Below are positions 9,340 through 17,340 of a DNA stretch of 64,000 nt, piece by piece. The stretch's first letter is position 1, and every line of letters begins with the position of its first letter. The translations under genes and the position numbers were made by a program. The DNA comes from CAVTTH01 sp963737545 (lineage in GTDB: Bacteria > Verrucomicrobiota > Verrucomicrobiia > Chthoniobacterales > UBA10450): assembly GCA_963737545.1 (NCBI GenBank), contig CAVTTH010000003.1, positions 186,001-250,000 of the forward strand, in the 5' to 3' direction. The notes beneath the pieces were generated by a model. The model saw only the letters and a list, made by a program, of their open reading frames with translations. It was not told the origin of the DNA and did not search any database.

Positions 9340-10389
9340 TGAAGCTATCAACGCTGGTCATTTTTTTTCTGGCCGTCGCGTCCGCTTTCGCGCAGGGACC
9401 GGCCACCGTCGATGAGACGGCACATTTTCTCGCCGGCATGCCGGTGACCGGTGCGCTCGAACCGCTGACGCACGATCCCGCCTGGCAGGAACACGCCCGC
9501 GCGATGGACGAGGCTTGGCTGAAAAAGGAGCAACTACAAATCGGGCCCATCCGGGATTGGATGACCACACATGCAGCCGAGTATTACACCAGCAACGCCA
9601 CCATGTTTTACATGTTCGCCGGTCCGGATTTTCTCTACGCCAATATTTTTTTCCCCAATGCCCGAACCTATATCCTGGCCGGACGGGAACCGATCGGTCA
9701 GGTGCCGGACCTCACGCGATTGCCGCCCGAACCGCTCCGGGGCCGAACTTGCGATTTTGCGCGATTCGATGAATTCAATTTTGCGCTTCCAATATTTCGT
9801 CACCAAAGATATGCGGACCGGTCTGGATCGCGGGAACGTGAACGGCACTCTGCCGATTCTTTACGTCTTTCTGGCGCGGCTCGGTTACACCGTTCTCGAT
9901 GTGACTCCGGTCAAGACTCCAGCCGAGGGAGTGAAGATCATGTTCACCGCAGGCGGAGAACCGCAGACGCTTTATTATTTCAAAACTGACATTTCAGGCG
10001 GCAACAGCCCATTCCTGCGTTGGTGCGCACAGCGCGGTCCCGGCCTCAGCTTGCTCAAGGCCACCTCCTTCCTGCTCCATGGCGACGGCTTTTCCGGCGT
10101 GCGCAATTTTCTTCTTCAGAACAGCACCGTCATCGTGCAGGACGATTCCGGGATTCCGCTGCGCGCTTTTCCGAAAGGATGGAAAGTCGATTGCTACGGC
10201 CGCTACGTGCCGCATCATGAAGAGTTCGAAAAATATCATCAGCCTGATCTGGCCGCGATTTACGCGCACGACCCGCCGCCACCGAGGCTCGGTTTTGCCT
10301 TCGGCTATCACTGGCAAATAGAGGACGGCATTCTCATGCTCGCCACGCGCGCGGCGCTACCCGCGATTCCGGTTGAGGAGCAGCCGTAG
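9336..10389 (+). CDS. secreted protein of unknown function, one frameshift
   Basis: A signal peptide (MMKLSTLVIFFLAVASAFAQ) is followed by about 330 residues across two frames. The first frame is coherent to about 9740 (through LTRLPPEPLRG); the second resumes with AELAILRDSMNSILRF and runs to the TAG ending at 10389. One extra base near 9740 explains the break. I do not recognise a named domain; it contains several aromatic-rich stretches and ends in FGYHWQIEDGILML. It overlaps the permease stop by four bases and the convergent hydrolase gene by 33 bp at its 3' end. Confidence 0.65.
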
Positions 10390-11361
10390 GAACTCCGCAT
10401 CCGAAAATGATCCGCCATCGCCCTGCCGGACCACGACGAGCCGCAGCGAAGGAATGACGTAGAGACGTTGATTCTCCGATCCGATGCAGGCGACGAGATC
10501 GCTCGGCGCGTCGCGGCACAGACAGGCGTCGTGCCAGTCCTGTCGTTCCCATTTCGGAATGAGCATCCGCTCGAAATCGAATTCGCGGCCGGAAGGAGCG
10601 GCGCGATTATTCCACCACCCTAACGAGAATGCGCGATTGGCGGATGAGCCGCGCCAGGATTGCGCCAGCGAATTGGCCGAGATGACCGGCGAGCCGCCGG
10701 CCAGCACGAGCCGCCCGAGCTTCGACCACTCTCGCGCCGTCAGGATCCAGCCCGCGGCCAGCAACGGATTTCCGGCGCGATCGGGCAGATAACGTTGCGA
10801 ACCGAGACCGAGCCGACGCAAAACGCGCCGCTCCAGATAATGCGTGGGCGATTTGCCATGCAACTTTCTCTTCAATACTTCGTGAAAAACTTGCAGCGCG
10901 CTCGGCCCGTAAATGAACGCCGTCCCCGGACTGGCCACATTAGACGCCCGGATGGCAATGGCATCGCGATCCTTCGGTTGCGTTTCGTGCAGGGAAAAAA
11001 CGGGCGCGAGGCCGCAACTGAAATCGAGCAGTTGCCGAATCGTTACCCGGGATTTCAACGGGTTGCTCCGCCATTCTTCGATCGTGTCGGCGACACGTTC
11101 GTCGAGACTGAGCAACCCGTCTTCTGCCGCCGCCAGTGCGGCGAGATTCCAAAATGCTTTCGTCCCGCTGAAAATCCGATGCGGAGTTTTCGCGTTTCGC
11201 TCCAGCAGCGTCCGCCCGTTTTGAATAACAAGAATGGAAACGCCGCGGTGGCGGTCCGAATAATCCGCCGCCGCTCGCACCGCCGCCGGATCGAGCGTAT
11301 CAGCCGCATGCGCGCCTGTGGCCACCATCATCAGCAAGAGGACAAGCCAACAATTCTTCAC
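10357..11361 (-). CDS. serine hydrolase of the beta-lactamase/PBP fold
   Basis: A 334-residue protein with an N-terminal signal peptide (cleavage near AHAA, residue 20). The catalytic SxxK is SGTK at residues 65-68 and the second motif YGPS begins at Tyr151, as in class C beta-lactamase, esterase and transpeptidase-like proteins of the 'serine hydrolase' family. The third KTG-like motif is not obvious. It should act in the periplasm on a peptide, ester or cell-wall substrate; drug resistance should not be assumed. Its 3' end overlaps the convergent gene at 9336-10389. Confidence 0.82.
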   Translation of the reverse strand: MKNCWLVLLLMMVATGAHAADTLDPAAVRAAADYSDRHRGVSILVIQNGRTLLERNAKTPHRIFSGTKAFWNLAALAAAEDGLLSLDERVADTIEEWRSNPLKSRVTIRQLLDFSCGLAPVFSLHETQPKDRDAIAIRASNVASPGTAFIYGPSALQVFHEVLKRKLHGKSPTHYLERRVLRRLGLGSQRYLPDRAGNPLLAAGWILTAREWSKLGRLVLAGGSPVISANSLAQSWRGSSANRAFSLGWWNNRAAPSGREFDFERMLIPKWERQDWHDACLCRDAPSDLVACIGSENQRLYVIPSLRLVVVRQGDGGSFSDAEFLRLLLNRNRG

Positions 11362-11408
11362 TCCCTAATCTTCACACCCAGAGCGTGGGATCAAAGGTGC
11401 AATGTGAC

Positions 11409-11437
11409 ACCGCGTAGGCGGAAGCCTTTTACGCGGT
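11409..11437. repeat. CCGCGT...ACGCGG hairpin repeat, copy 1
   Basis: ACCGCGT and ACGCGGT arms enclose a conserved centre GGCGGAAGCCTTTT. Two further copies stand at 12337-12364 and 12393-12421, all in gaps of the accessory island. The centre AGCCTTTTACG is identical in all three copies. Confidence 0.7.
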
Positions 11438-11483
11438 TCGATCATCTGGAAAGACGGGAACGTCCGCGAACTTCCCGCGTAAA

Positions 11484-11586
11484 TTGTAGCCGCCTCGCTC
11501 TCTGCCGAGGCGTTTGCTCCTGGGGAGCGCACGCGGCTCGCGTGTTGGTTTTGGCGGCTCGCCGAAACGAACTTTCCGTGCTACAA
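11484..11586. repeat. palindromic intergenic element (TGTAG/CTACA family), long version
   Basis: Outer arms TTGTAG (11484) and CTACAA (11581) enclose the hairpin CGCCTCG...CCGAGGCG and a second block AGCGCACGCGGCTCGCG...GGTTTTG. A related version of that second block recurs at 36486-36513 (AGCGCACGTGGCTCGCG). It sits just upstream of the toxin-antitoxin pair. Confidence 0.55.
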
Positions 11587-11605
11587 ATTGTAAGATCGAC
11601 ATCGT

Positions 11606-11809
11606 ATGAAAGCTGCGAATTCAGAACCGGAGATTGTCACGCGCAATGGCACTCCTGTGTCGGTAATTCTGCCGATCAAGAAATACCAAGAAATGATCGA
11701 GCGGCTTGAGGATGCCGAGGATGTCGCGTGGTTGAAGAAGGCGCGAAAGAAGCCGCTCCATTATCGGCCTCTAGAGCAATACCTCGCCGACCGCAAAGCA
11801 CGTGTTTGA
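11606..11809 (+). CDS. type II antitoxin, Phd/RelB-like
   Basis: A 67-residue protein with the Phd/YefM/RelB-like N-terminal pattern IVTRNGTPVSVILPIKKYQEM (DNA-binding and dimerising half) and a charged helical tail that would wrap the toxin. It overlaps the toxin gene by eight bases, the normal order and coupling for RelBE/ParDE modules. Such antitoxins repress their own operon; no clear operator was identified by eye. Confidence 0.85.
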   Translation: MKAANSEPEIVTRNGTPVSVILPIKKYQEMIERLEDAEDVAWLKKARKKPLHYRPLEQYLADRKARV

Positions 11810-12056
11810 GGTTCTTCTTGAGCGCGGAGCTGAAAGGGATCTGCGTCGGTTAACTGAACCCATTCACGAGCGAATTGTTCGCGCGATTAGTGGGCTTTTG
11901 AGAAACCCTCGACCGTCAGGCTGCCGGAAACTTAGCGGGAGCAAAAACGATTGGCGAATACGCGTCGGTGACTATCGTGTGATTTACGAAATCGCTGACG
12001 CCGATCAGATTGTCCGAGTTAATCGTGTTCGGCATCGGCGAGAAGCCTATCGCTGA
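11802..12056 (+). CDS. type II toxin of the RelE/ParE superfamily
   Basis: An 84-residue protein from GTG 11802 with the RelE/ParE fold pattern: ERDLRRL helix, IRRNPRP-like loop (LLRNPRPSGCRKLSG), WRIRVGDYRVIYEI core strands and a C-terminal RVRHRREAYR. The conserved basic and aromatic positions of ribosome-dependent RelE mRNA endonucleases are present, so it more probably cleaves mRNA than poisons gyrase. The gene lies directly after and overlapping its antitoxin. Confidence 0.88.
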   Translation: MFEVLLERGAERDLRRLTEPIHERIVRAISGLLRNPRPSGCRKLSGSKNDWRIRVGDYRVIYEIADADQIVRVNRVRHRREAYR

Positions 12057-12084
12057 ATCCCTTAATCCCGGCGAAATAAGAACC

Positions 12085-12327
12085 GTGCGCTTCGAACTGT
12101 ATACTGACGCTGCTCTTTCTCACGACATTCCAGAGCACCGTCTCCGCCACGGTGATGTCGTGAAGATTGTCAATCATCATCCTTCGTCCAACGGTGAATC
12201 CGGCTACTCAATCGAAGTGTTCAACGCCATTGGCGAAACGATCGCTGTCACGGCGGTGCCAGAATCGGCACTGGAATCATTGCGCAAGGACGAAGTTCTG
12301 AGCGTACGCGCACTGGCGGCACGATAA
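12085..12327 (+). CDS. DUF4926-like small protein
   Basis: I place the start at GTG 12085 because the open frame upstream lies inside the toxin gene in another frame. The 80-residue product shows ALSHDIPEHRLRHGDVVKIV and YSIEVFNAIGETIAVTAVP, the pattern of DUF4926 proteins (SH3-like small beta proteins often next to toxins or nucleases). The function is unknown. It is 28 bp from the toxin stop, so it may be a third cistron of the module. Confidence 0.68.
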   Translation: MRFELYTDAALSHDIPEHRLRHGDVVKIVNHHPSSNGESGYSIEVFNAIGETIAVTAVPESALESLRKDEVLSVRALAAR

Positions 12328-12336
12328 AACGAAAAG

Positions 12337-12421
12337 ACCGCGTGAGGCGAAGCCTTTTACGAGGAAACATCCGTTCTCTTTCTACCGCGACAGCCGCGTG
12401 GGGCGAAGCCTTTTACGCGGC
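12337..12421. repeat. CCGCGT...ACGCGG hairpin repeat, copies 2 and 3 in tandem
   Basis: Copies at 12337-12364 and 12393-12421 share the centre GGCGAAGCCTTTTACG with the copy at 11409. Copy 2 has a weaker arm (ACGAGG). They sit between the plus-strand DUF4926 gene and the minus-strand PIN gene, where they could form a bidirectional terminator. Confidence 0.65.
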
Positions 12422-12497
12422 CGTCGACGAGGTGAACGATCATTTTGGGTCACTTATCTTCCAATCTGTGCGGAGGGTTTGAGAGCGCGTCGACTTG

Positions 12498-13730
12498 TTA
12501 AACATTTTGTTCCCCAGCGTCGGGGAACAGCGGAAGATCATATGTCGAGCGGGTGTGAAAATTCGCGTCGAGGAATCCGTCTCTAAATGTTGCCGTGTAA
12601 CTTTCAACGACGGGGTCAGAGAATTCCGCAGTATGAGGATGAATCTTGCAACTCCATTTGACGTCAACCTCTTTTGTTCGAACCCGCTCCTCAGGAAAAC
12701 TGTAATGTTGGCCGGAACGTGGTTGAGTCCGTCGCAAAAGTCGAACAAGCGTAACGGTGCTGATCCAATGATACCTTGTATCTCTTTCGTTAGGCTGGAA
12801 GACCGGCGGAGATGCGAAGAGATTAACGGGTGTTACTGGAGTCCAGCTCTGAAATTCTTCAAACCAATTTCCAGAAAACGTCGGCGTAAGCGTTACTGCC
12901 GGCAACTGAAATTGCTTTGGTGGTCCAATACTGAAAAGAGGGGGGCGCGACATTTCTTCGGAATACTCGGCTACGAGTTTCTCAGTGACGCCTTTGGAAA
13001 TAGCAACACAACCCGAGTCATCGGAAGTGTAGAAGAATGCTGCAATCTTGGACAACACTTCATTCGTAAACTCTTGGGATTTTGTCTTCGTTAATAGCTC
13101 CAGATGTCCTAACAGTTCACCGAAGTGGGAATATATTTCAGTAGGACATTCAGTCCTTGCTTGATCCTTGAATGTTGTGCGGAGGAGCTTATCGCCCGAC
13201 ACAAACGCTATTGCTCCGGTTTTAATTTTCGAGGTGTCGACTTTGATCGTTTCTAAAATAATCTTATCGCGAAAGCCTTTTTCGGCGAGGTCGTCCTCGG
13301 ATCTCGGTTTTTCGAAGGGAGCACAACGCCAGCAGCTATCGTGAACGACAGACATCCAATCAATATCCGCAATCGGAGTGGATATTTTGGAGAAAGAAGC
13401 TTTCTCTAGGGATTTGGACAGGAGCGATTTCACGCCAATCTGCAACGCATCCGCGTCAGGCACCTGCAAGGTGGATAATCCGCATACGTCGATCAACGTT
13501 TTGAAGTTCTTCTTCAGATTCTCGCTCGCGGCCTGAGCAATTATGAATTGCTGGTAGGCCAGCTCTTCCAAAACTATCTCCGGCACCCGGACTTCTATGC
13601 GAGTCAATGCCCTCGCCTTCTCGATAAATTTCAGCAGTTTCGCGGAAATGGGTTCCGACGGCTTCTTAGAGTACGCAGCGTTGGCATCAAAGTAGACCGT
13701 ATAATTCGGCAACTTGTACGGAGCAGACAT
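12498..13730 (-). CDS. PIN-domain (DUF4935-like) ribonuclease-like protein with novel C-terminal region
   Basis: A 410-residue protein. Residues 10-190 read as a PIN domain with four acidic positions in order: Asp15 (VYFDAN), Glu55/56 (VLEELAYQ), Asp155 (GFRDKIILETI) and Asp180 (FVSGDKLL), as in DUF4935 PIN proteins. Residues about 230-410 match nothing I know and look beta-rich. The gene is clearly more AT-rich than the core genes around it. It starts 40 bp after the stop of the cyclase-like gene on the same strand, suggesting a two-gene operon. PIN domains are metal-dependent RNases; a role as effector of a defence system is inference. Confidence 0.75.
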   Translation of the reverse strand: MSAPYKLPNYTVYFDANAAYSKKPSEPISAKLLKFIEKARALTRIEVRVPEIVLEELAYQQFIIAQAASENLKKNFKTLIDVCGLSTLQVPDADALQIGVKSLLSKSLEKASFSKISTPIADIDWMSVVHDSCWRCAPFEKPRSEDDLAEKGFRDKIILETIKVDTSKIKTGAIAFVSGDKLLRTTFKDQARTECPTEIYSHFGELLGHLELLTKTKSQEFTNEVLSKIAAFFYTSDDSGCVAISKGVTEKLVAEYSEEMSRPPLFSIGPPKQFQLPAVTLTPTFSGNWFEEFQSWTPVTPVNLFASPPVFQPNERDTRYHWISTVTLVRLLRRTQPRSGQHYSFPEERVRTKEVDVKWSCKIHPHTAEFSDPVVESYTATFRDGFLDANFHTRSTYDLPLFPDAGEQNV

Positions 13731-13770
13731 ATTGTTCTAACATTACGCTCGCTATATCGTGAGGGCGAGT

Positions 13771-14560
13771 TTACCCGCCTTCGTTTTCTATAGCGATCGG
13801 CGGGATTGCACTAACCTTATTAGCTAAACAGGCGTTAAAGCGTCTCGCCATCCATGAATACTTTTGACGTACGCCTGGGTCGCTGTGTTTTAGACCACTT
13901 TCAGTCAGCTTTCGCCAACATTCGATGTTCTCCCGCGTTCGCTCGTGAAATGATGGTTGATCGGCATGGATTTTTGTCAGCCAAAATGGATCAACGAATG
14001 GTAGAGGACTGTCGTCGTGCGCGATTAATTGATACTCGCGAATCTTAACGATTTCGCGGTCCCCCTCTGATTTTGCGTGTCTAAACGATGTCAATGTTTC
14101 ATCGGACACAACAACGACGGGAGGAATCCCTGACTTTTCCAACACAACGGCTTTTGCAATGGCAGGACCAAAGATCGTATTGCCTGAATGATAAACCTCC
14201 CCGGTCACAAGTGCTCCCCTTATAAGAAAGCCGTGTCGGCAAATTTCATTTTGAATCATTGCAGCTGCTTCGCATAACCAAATGGCGTCGACATTCGTAG
14301 GTGGCATTGAAATTACAATTCCATCAGAGAAGTACAGTCGCCTCCGGCTTTACGACGTAGTCTGGCAATCGTCCGGTGCGCACATCTGGAACAGATGAGT
14401 CGATCTCGACATTCGCGTCTGCCACCATTCGATCTAGTTGATGAAACAATCGAAAGCATTTCTCAGCATCGAAGAATTCGCTAAGCGAATAGTTCGAAAA
14501 CCCAAGGAGATCACAGTAAAGAACGTGCCGTTGTTCGAATTGTGACTTCTCGTTAATCAT
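13771..14560 (-). CDS. class III nucleotidyl-cyclase-like (Pycsar PycC-like) protein, one frameshift
   Basis: It reads from ATG 14560 (MINEKSQFEQRH) through VLYCDLLGFS to TVLL, then in another frame FSDGIVISMPP, IRGALVTGEVYHSGNTIFGP and on to the stop at 13771; one extra base near 14330 separates the halves. The two Asp residues (YCDLLGFS and FSDGIVIS) sit where class III cyclases and Pycsar pyrimidine cyclases bind metal, and RGAL.TGEVYH...FGPA is the usual following block of this bacterial family, about 263 residues in total. The neighbouring PIN gene makes a signalling-plus-effector pair plausible. Cyclase activity and base specificity are inferred, not shown. Confidence 0.65.
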
Positions 14561-14793
14561 TTGTTGAGCGCAATGTAGTGTCGAGCGCAATCAAAGACAC
14601 GCTGCGCTCTCGTGTTTAACCGAAACAACGGTGACCAGTGACAAGAAGCACGAAGAAATTGATCGCCGATCCTCCTCCGCTGAAGCTTCCATTTTCGCGG
14701 AGAGGCTACGACGTAACGAGATGGCGCGACAAGTAGTTGAGAGCGTAGCTTCGTCGGAACCTCGCTCCTTTACGGAGAAAAGAGAAAGAACAC

Positions 14794-14946
14794 ATGAGCA
14801 CAGGGGCAACGAAGTCTGAACACGCGCCACGGGACGAGTCCGTCCGATTGGCGGACAAGGTTGTATCGCGAGAGAAATGAATTGCGGCCCGCAAGAAATT
14901 ACTCGAGGCGGAGAAGGAGCTGACGCGGCACAGCGACCAGGTGTCC
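14794..14946 (+). pseudogene. remnant of a DUF899 (thioredoxin-like) gene
   Basis: From ATG 14794 the frame gives ...DKVVSREK, a TGA at 14878 where the family has Trp, then IAARKKLLEAEKELTRHSDQ, the N-terminal signature of DUF899 proteins (VSREEWLAARKALLAKEKE). Homology ends near 14946, so about 50 of some 230 residues remain. No other intact gene is visible from 14561 to 15190. Confidence 0.6.
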
Positions 14947-15192
14947 GCAGAGTACACAGATTTTCACAGACTGATGAGTGTGTTGCCGTCCCGAAATCTG
15001 CGCTGTTTCTGCGAAATCTGTGGATGATTGCGCCTAACGTGGATCGTCCTATGGAGCATATATCAGTGCTCGATCACGTTCTACTTCGCGATGGCGTCGG
15101 GCATTTACCTGGACGCACGTCTCGTCTCGCCGCGCACTTCCAGAAAGTGGCGAAGGCGCCGTCCAGCACAAACAGTCTGCCATGCGGACTTG

Positions 15193-15219
15193 ATGCTATA
15201 CGTGATTCACGTATAGCAT
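15193..15219. promoter_or_regulatory. 27-bp perfect palindrome over the start of the XRE gene (operator)
   Basis: Thirteen-base arms ATGCTATACGTGA and TCACGTATAGCAT flank one central base. The right arm ends in the start codon (15218-15220) of the XRE regulator, the classic position for autorepression. A near copy lies at 15483-15505. Confidence 0.75.
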
Positions 15220-15451
15220 GTCTCTAGAGATGGCTTTCGGGACACGCCCGCATCACGTTCGGCATCAGAGGTTCGCAGCCGGCGCGTTTCCACGCAGACT
15301 GCGAGCGTGGCGTGAACGGCATGATCTTTCGCAAAGTGAGGCGGCGTTGAAGTTGCAGATCTCGAAACGAACACTGCAAGAATGGGAACATGGCCGAGCT
15401 GCACCACGTGGCTTCGCGCTAACCGCAATCGAGAAAGCCATTCGTGCCTAG
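15218..15451 (+). CDS. XRE-family (Cro/CI-type) HTH regulator
   Basis: A 77-residue protein with a lambda-repressor-like HTH over residues 27-75: LRAWRERHDLSQSEAALKLQ, ISKRTLQEWEHG, then ALTAIEKAI. The N-terminal 25 residues are basic and unassigned. Its start codon is built into a 27-bp palindrome and a second copy of the palindrome follows the gene by 31 bp, so it probably represses itself and whatever lies downstream. Orphan regulators of this kind resemble antitoxins (HigA-like) or phage/mobile-element controllers; no partner toxin is seen. Confidence 0.72.
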   Translation: MSLEMAFGTRPHHVRHQRFAAGAFPRRLRAWRERHDLSQSEAALKLQISKRTLQEWEHGRAAPRGFALTAIEKAIRA

Positions 15452-15482
15452 AATCGCCCGGAGTTGTTTCGGAAGGGGGGCT

Positions 15483-15505
15483 GCTATACGTGAATCACAT
15501 ATAGC
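15483..15505. promoter_or_regulatory. second copy of the XRE-associated palindrome
   Basis: Arms GCTATACGTGA and TCACATATAGC around one central base, one mismatch from perfect and sharing the full 11-base arm with the site at 15193-15219. It lies between the XRE gene and the 3' end of comM, with no confident gene immediately downstream on the plus strand. Confidence 0.7.
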
Positions 15506-15668
15506 GTCTTACAGCAGCTCTGAGTAATCGTGGCACTACATGCAATACCCGCGAACATTTCGAGCGAGTGAAGTCGGTCGTGGCCAAGGCGAACGAACAA
15601 AATCTGGATCGGCTTGCCGCGGAGCTTGCCCGCTCGCTTAAGCATTTCGGAACTATTAGCCCGCTCAA

Positions 15669-17206
15669 CTAGATCCAGAGCGTTCGATCAAAGGTGCGAT
15701 ATTGGATCGCTTCGCTCACGTGTTCGGGCGTGATGGATATCGCTCGCCGGCGAGATCAGCAATCGTGCGCGAGACTTTCAGGATTCGATCGTAGGCACGC
15801 GCGCTCAGATTCAATTCCGTCATCGCGATGCGAATCAATTCCTGGGACTCGTCACTCAATTTGCAATGTGTCTTGATCTGGCGCGGACCCATCCGCGCAT
15901 TGCACGTCGTCTTCCTGTCCTTCGCGAATCTCTTCTGCTGGCGCCCGCGCGCCTGCACCACGCGTTCGCGGATCGCGACGGAATTCTCCTCTGCGCGTTC
16001 ACTCGATATGTCGCGGTACTCGACGGCCGGCACTTCGATGTGGAGATCAATGCGATCGAGCAGCGGGCCGGAGATTCGCTGCCGGTAACGCTGCACCTGC
16101 ACCGGGCTGCAACGGCATTCCCGTTTCAGATCTCCAAAGTATCCACATGGACAGGGATTCATCGCCGCGACGAGAATGAATTCCGATGGGAAGGTCAAAC
16201 TGCCGGCGGCGCGCGAGATCGTGACCTGACCATCTTCCAACGGCTGACGCATTACTTCCAACGTCGAACGCTTGAACTCTGGCAGTTCGTCAAGAAAAAG
16301 CACACCGTTGTGCGCGAGACTGACTTCGCCCGGAGTCGGAATGGCCGAGCCGCCTAACAAACCGACATCGGAAATGGTATGATGCGGCGAACGAAACGGG
16401 CGGGTCGCGACGAACGATTTCTCTGCGCCTAACAAACCCGCAATGCTGTGAATCTTGGTTGTCTCGATCGCTTCTTCCAGCGCCATCGGCGGGATGATGG
16501 TGGCGATCCGTTTCGAGAGCATCGATTTCCCCGAGCCGGGCGGCCCGACCATGAGCACGTTGTGCCCTCCGGCCACTGCGACCTCGATCGCGCGTTTGAC
16601 GTGACCCTGACCTTTTACGTCGGCGAAATCGACCTCGTAGTTTTGGTGCGTCGCGAAGAAACTGGTGAGATCGCCGCGCGTGGGGGTGAGCGACGTTTCG
16701 CCCCGAAGAAAGTGAAACGTCTGCCGCAAATTCTGGACGCCGTAGATGTCGATGCCGTCCACCATCGCGGCCTCGTGCGCGTTCACTTCCGGAACGAAGA
16801 GCGCTTTTCGTCCGCGCCGGCGCGCTTCCAAAGCAACCGGCAAAACTCCTTTGACCGAGCGCACGGCGCCGTTCAATGCCAGCTCGCCGACAAAGCTGAA
16901 ATTTTCGAGAACTTCCGGATCGATCTCCTCGCTTACCGCGATCATGCCGAGCGCGATTGGCAAATCGAAACTCGGCCCTTCTTTCTTGATGTCGGCCGGC
17001 GCGAGATTGATCGTGGTGCGGCCGCGTGGCCAAAAGTAGCCGCTGTTGCTGATCGCCGTGGTTACGCGATCGCGGCTTTCCTTCACCGCCGTGTCGGGCA
17101 AACCGACAATGACAATGTTTGGATTGCCGCCCGCCGCGTTGACTTCGATTTCAACTTCGTAGGCGTCTACTCCATAGACCGCCGCGGAATAGATTTTAGC
17201 CAGCAT
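15669..17206 (-). CDS. comM: YifB/ComM-family Mg-chelatase-like AAA+ ATPase, frameshift near the C-terminus
   Basis: A ChlI/Lon-like N-terminal domain (residues 1-170) is followed by an AAA+ Mg-chelatase domain with Walker A GPPGSGKS (221-228), Walker B VLFLDELPEF and the C-x-C-x(12)-C motif NPCPCGYFGDLKRECRC. The C-terminal domain begins ELNLSARAYDRILKVSRTIADLAGE. The first frame then stops at 15716, but the next frame continues ISITPEHVSEAIQYRTFD to a TAG at 15669-15671, so one base is missing near 15743. ComM is a hexameric helicase promoting branch migration of imported single-stranded DNA during natural transformation. Confidence 0.93.
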
Positions 17207-17262
17207 CGCGACGCGAGGTTGGCAGAAAACCGCGGCAACGGGAAGGGCGGAAGATTCTAAAA

Positions 17263-17314
17263 TTGTAGGGGACGCCGCTGGCGTCCGGTGGGAAGCGGCC
17301 CGCTTCCCCTACAA
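17263..17314. repeat. palindromic intergenic element (TGTAG/CTACA family)
   Basis: TTGTAGGGG and CCCCTACAA enclose two perfect hairpins, GGACGCC-GCT-GGCGTCC and GGGAAGCGG-CC-CGCTTCCC. It lies between aminotransferase and comM, both on the minus strand, and may act as a terminator or mRNA-stability element. Confidence 0.65.
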
Positions 17315-17340
17315 GTCACAGCTCAACGCCACTCGCAAAC

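Noticed and set aside
10357..11361. Calling the serine hydrolase a beta-lactamase resistance gene
   Set aside because: Only SxxK and YxS-like motifs are clear; the KTG box is not, and the fold includes many esterases and peptidases.
14631..14819. 62-codon plus-strand open frame before the DUF899 remnant
   Set aside because: Low-complexity charged sequence with no motif; it lies in decayed DNA.
15568..15672. Possible 34-residue plus-strand gene (GTG start) after the second palindrome
   Set aside because: Too short and without a ribosome site or recognisable pattern; it overlaps the true 3' end of comM on the other strand.
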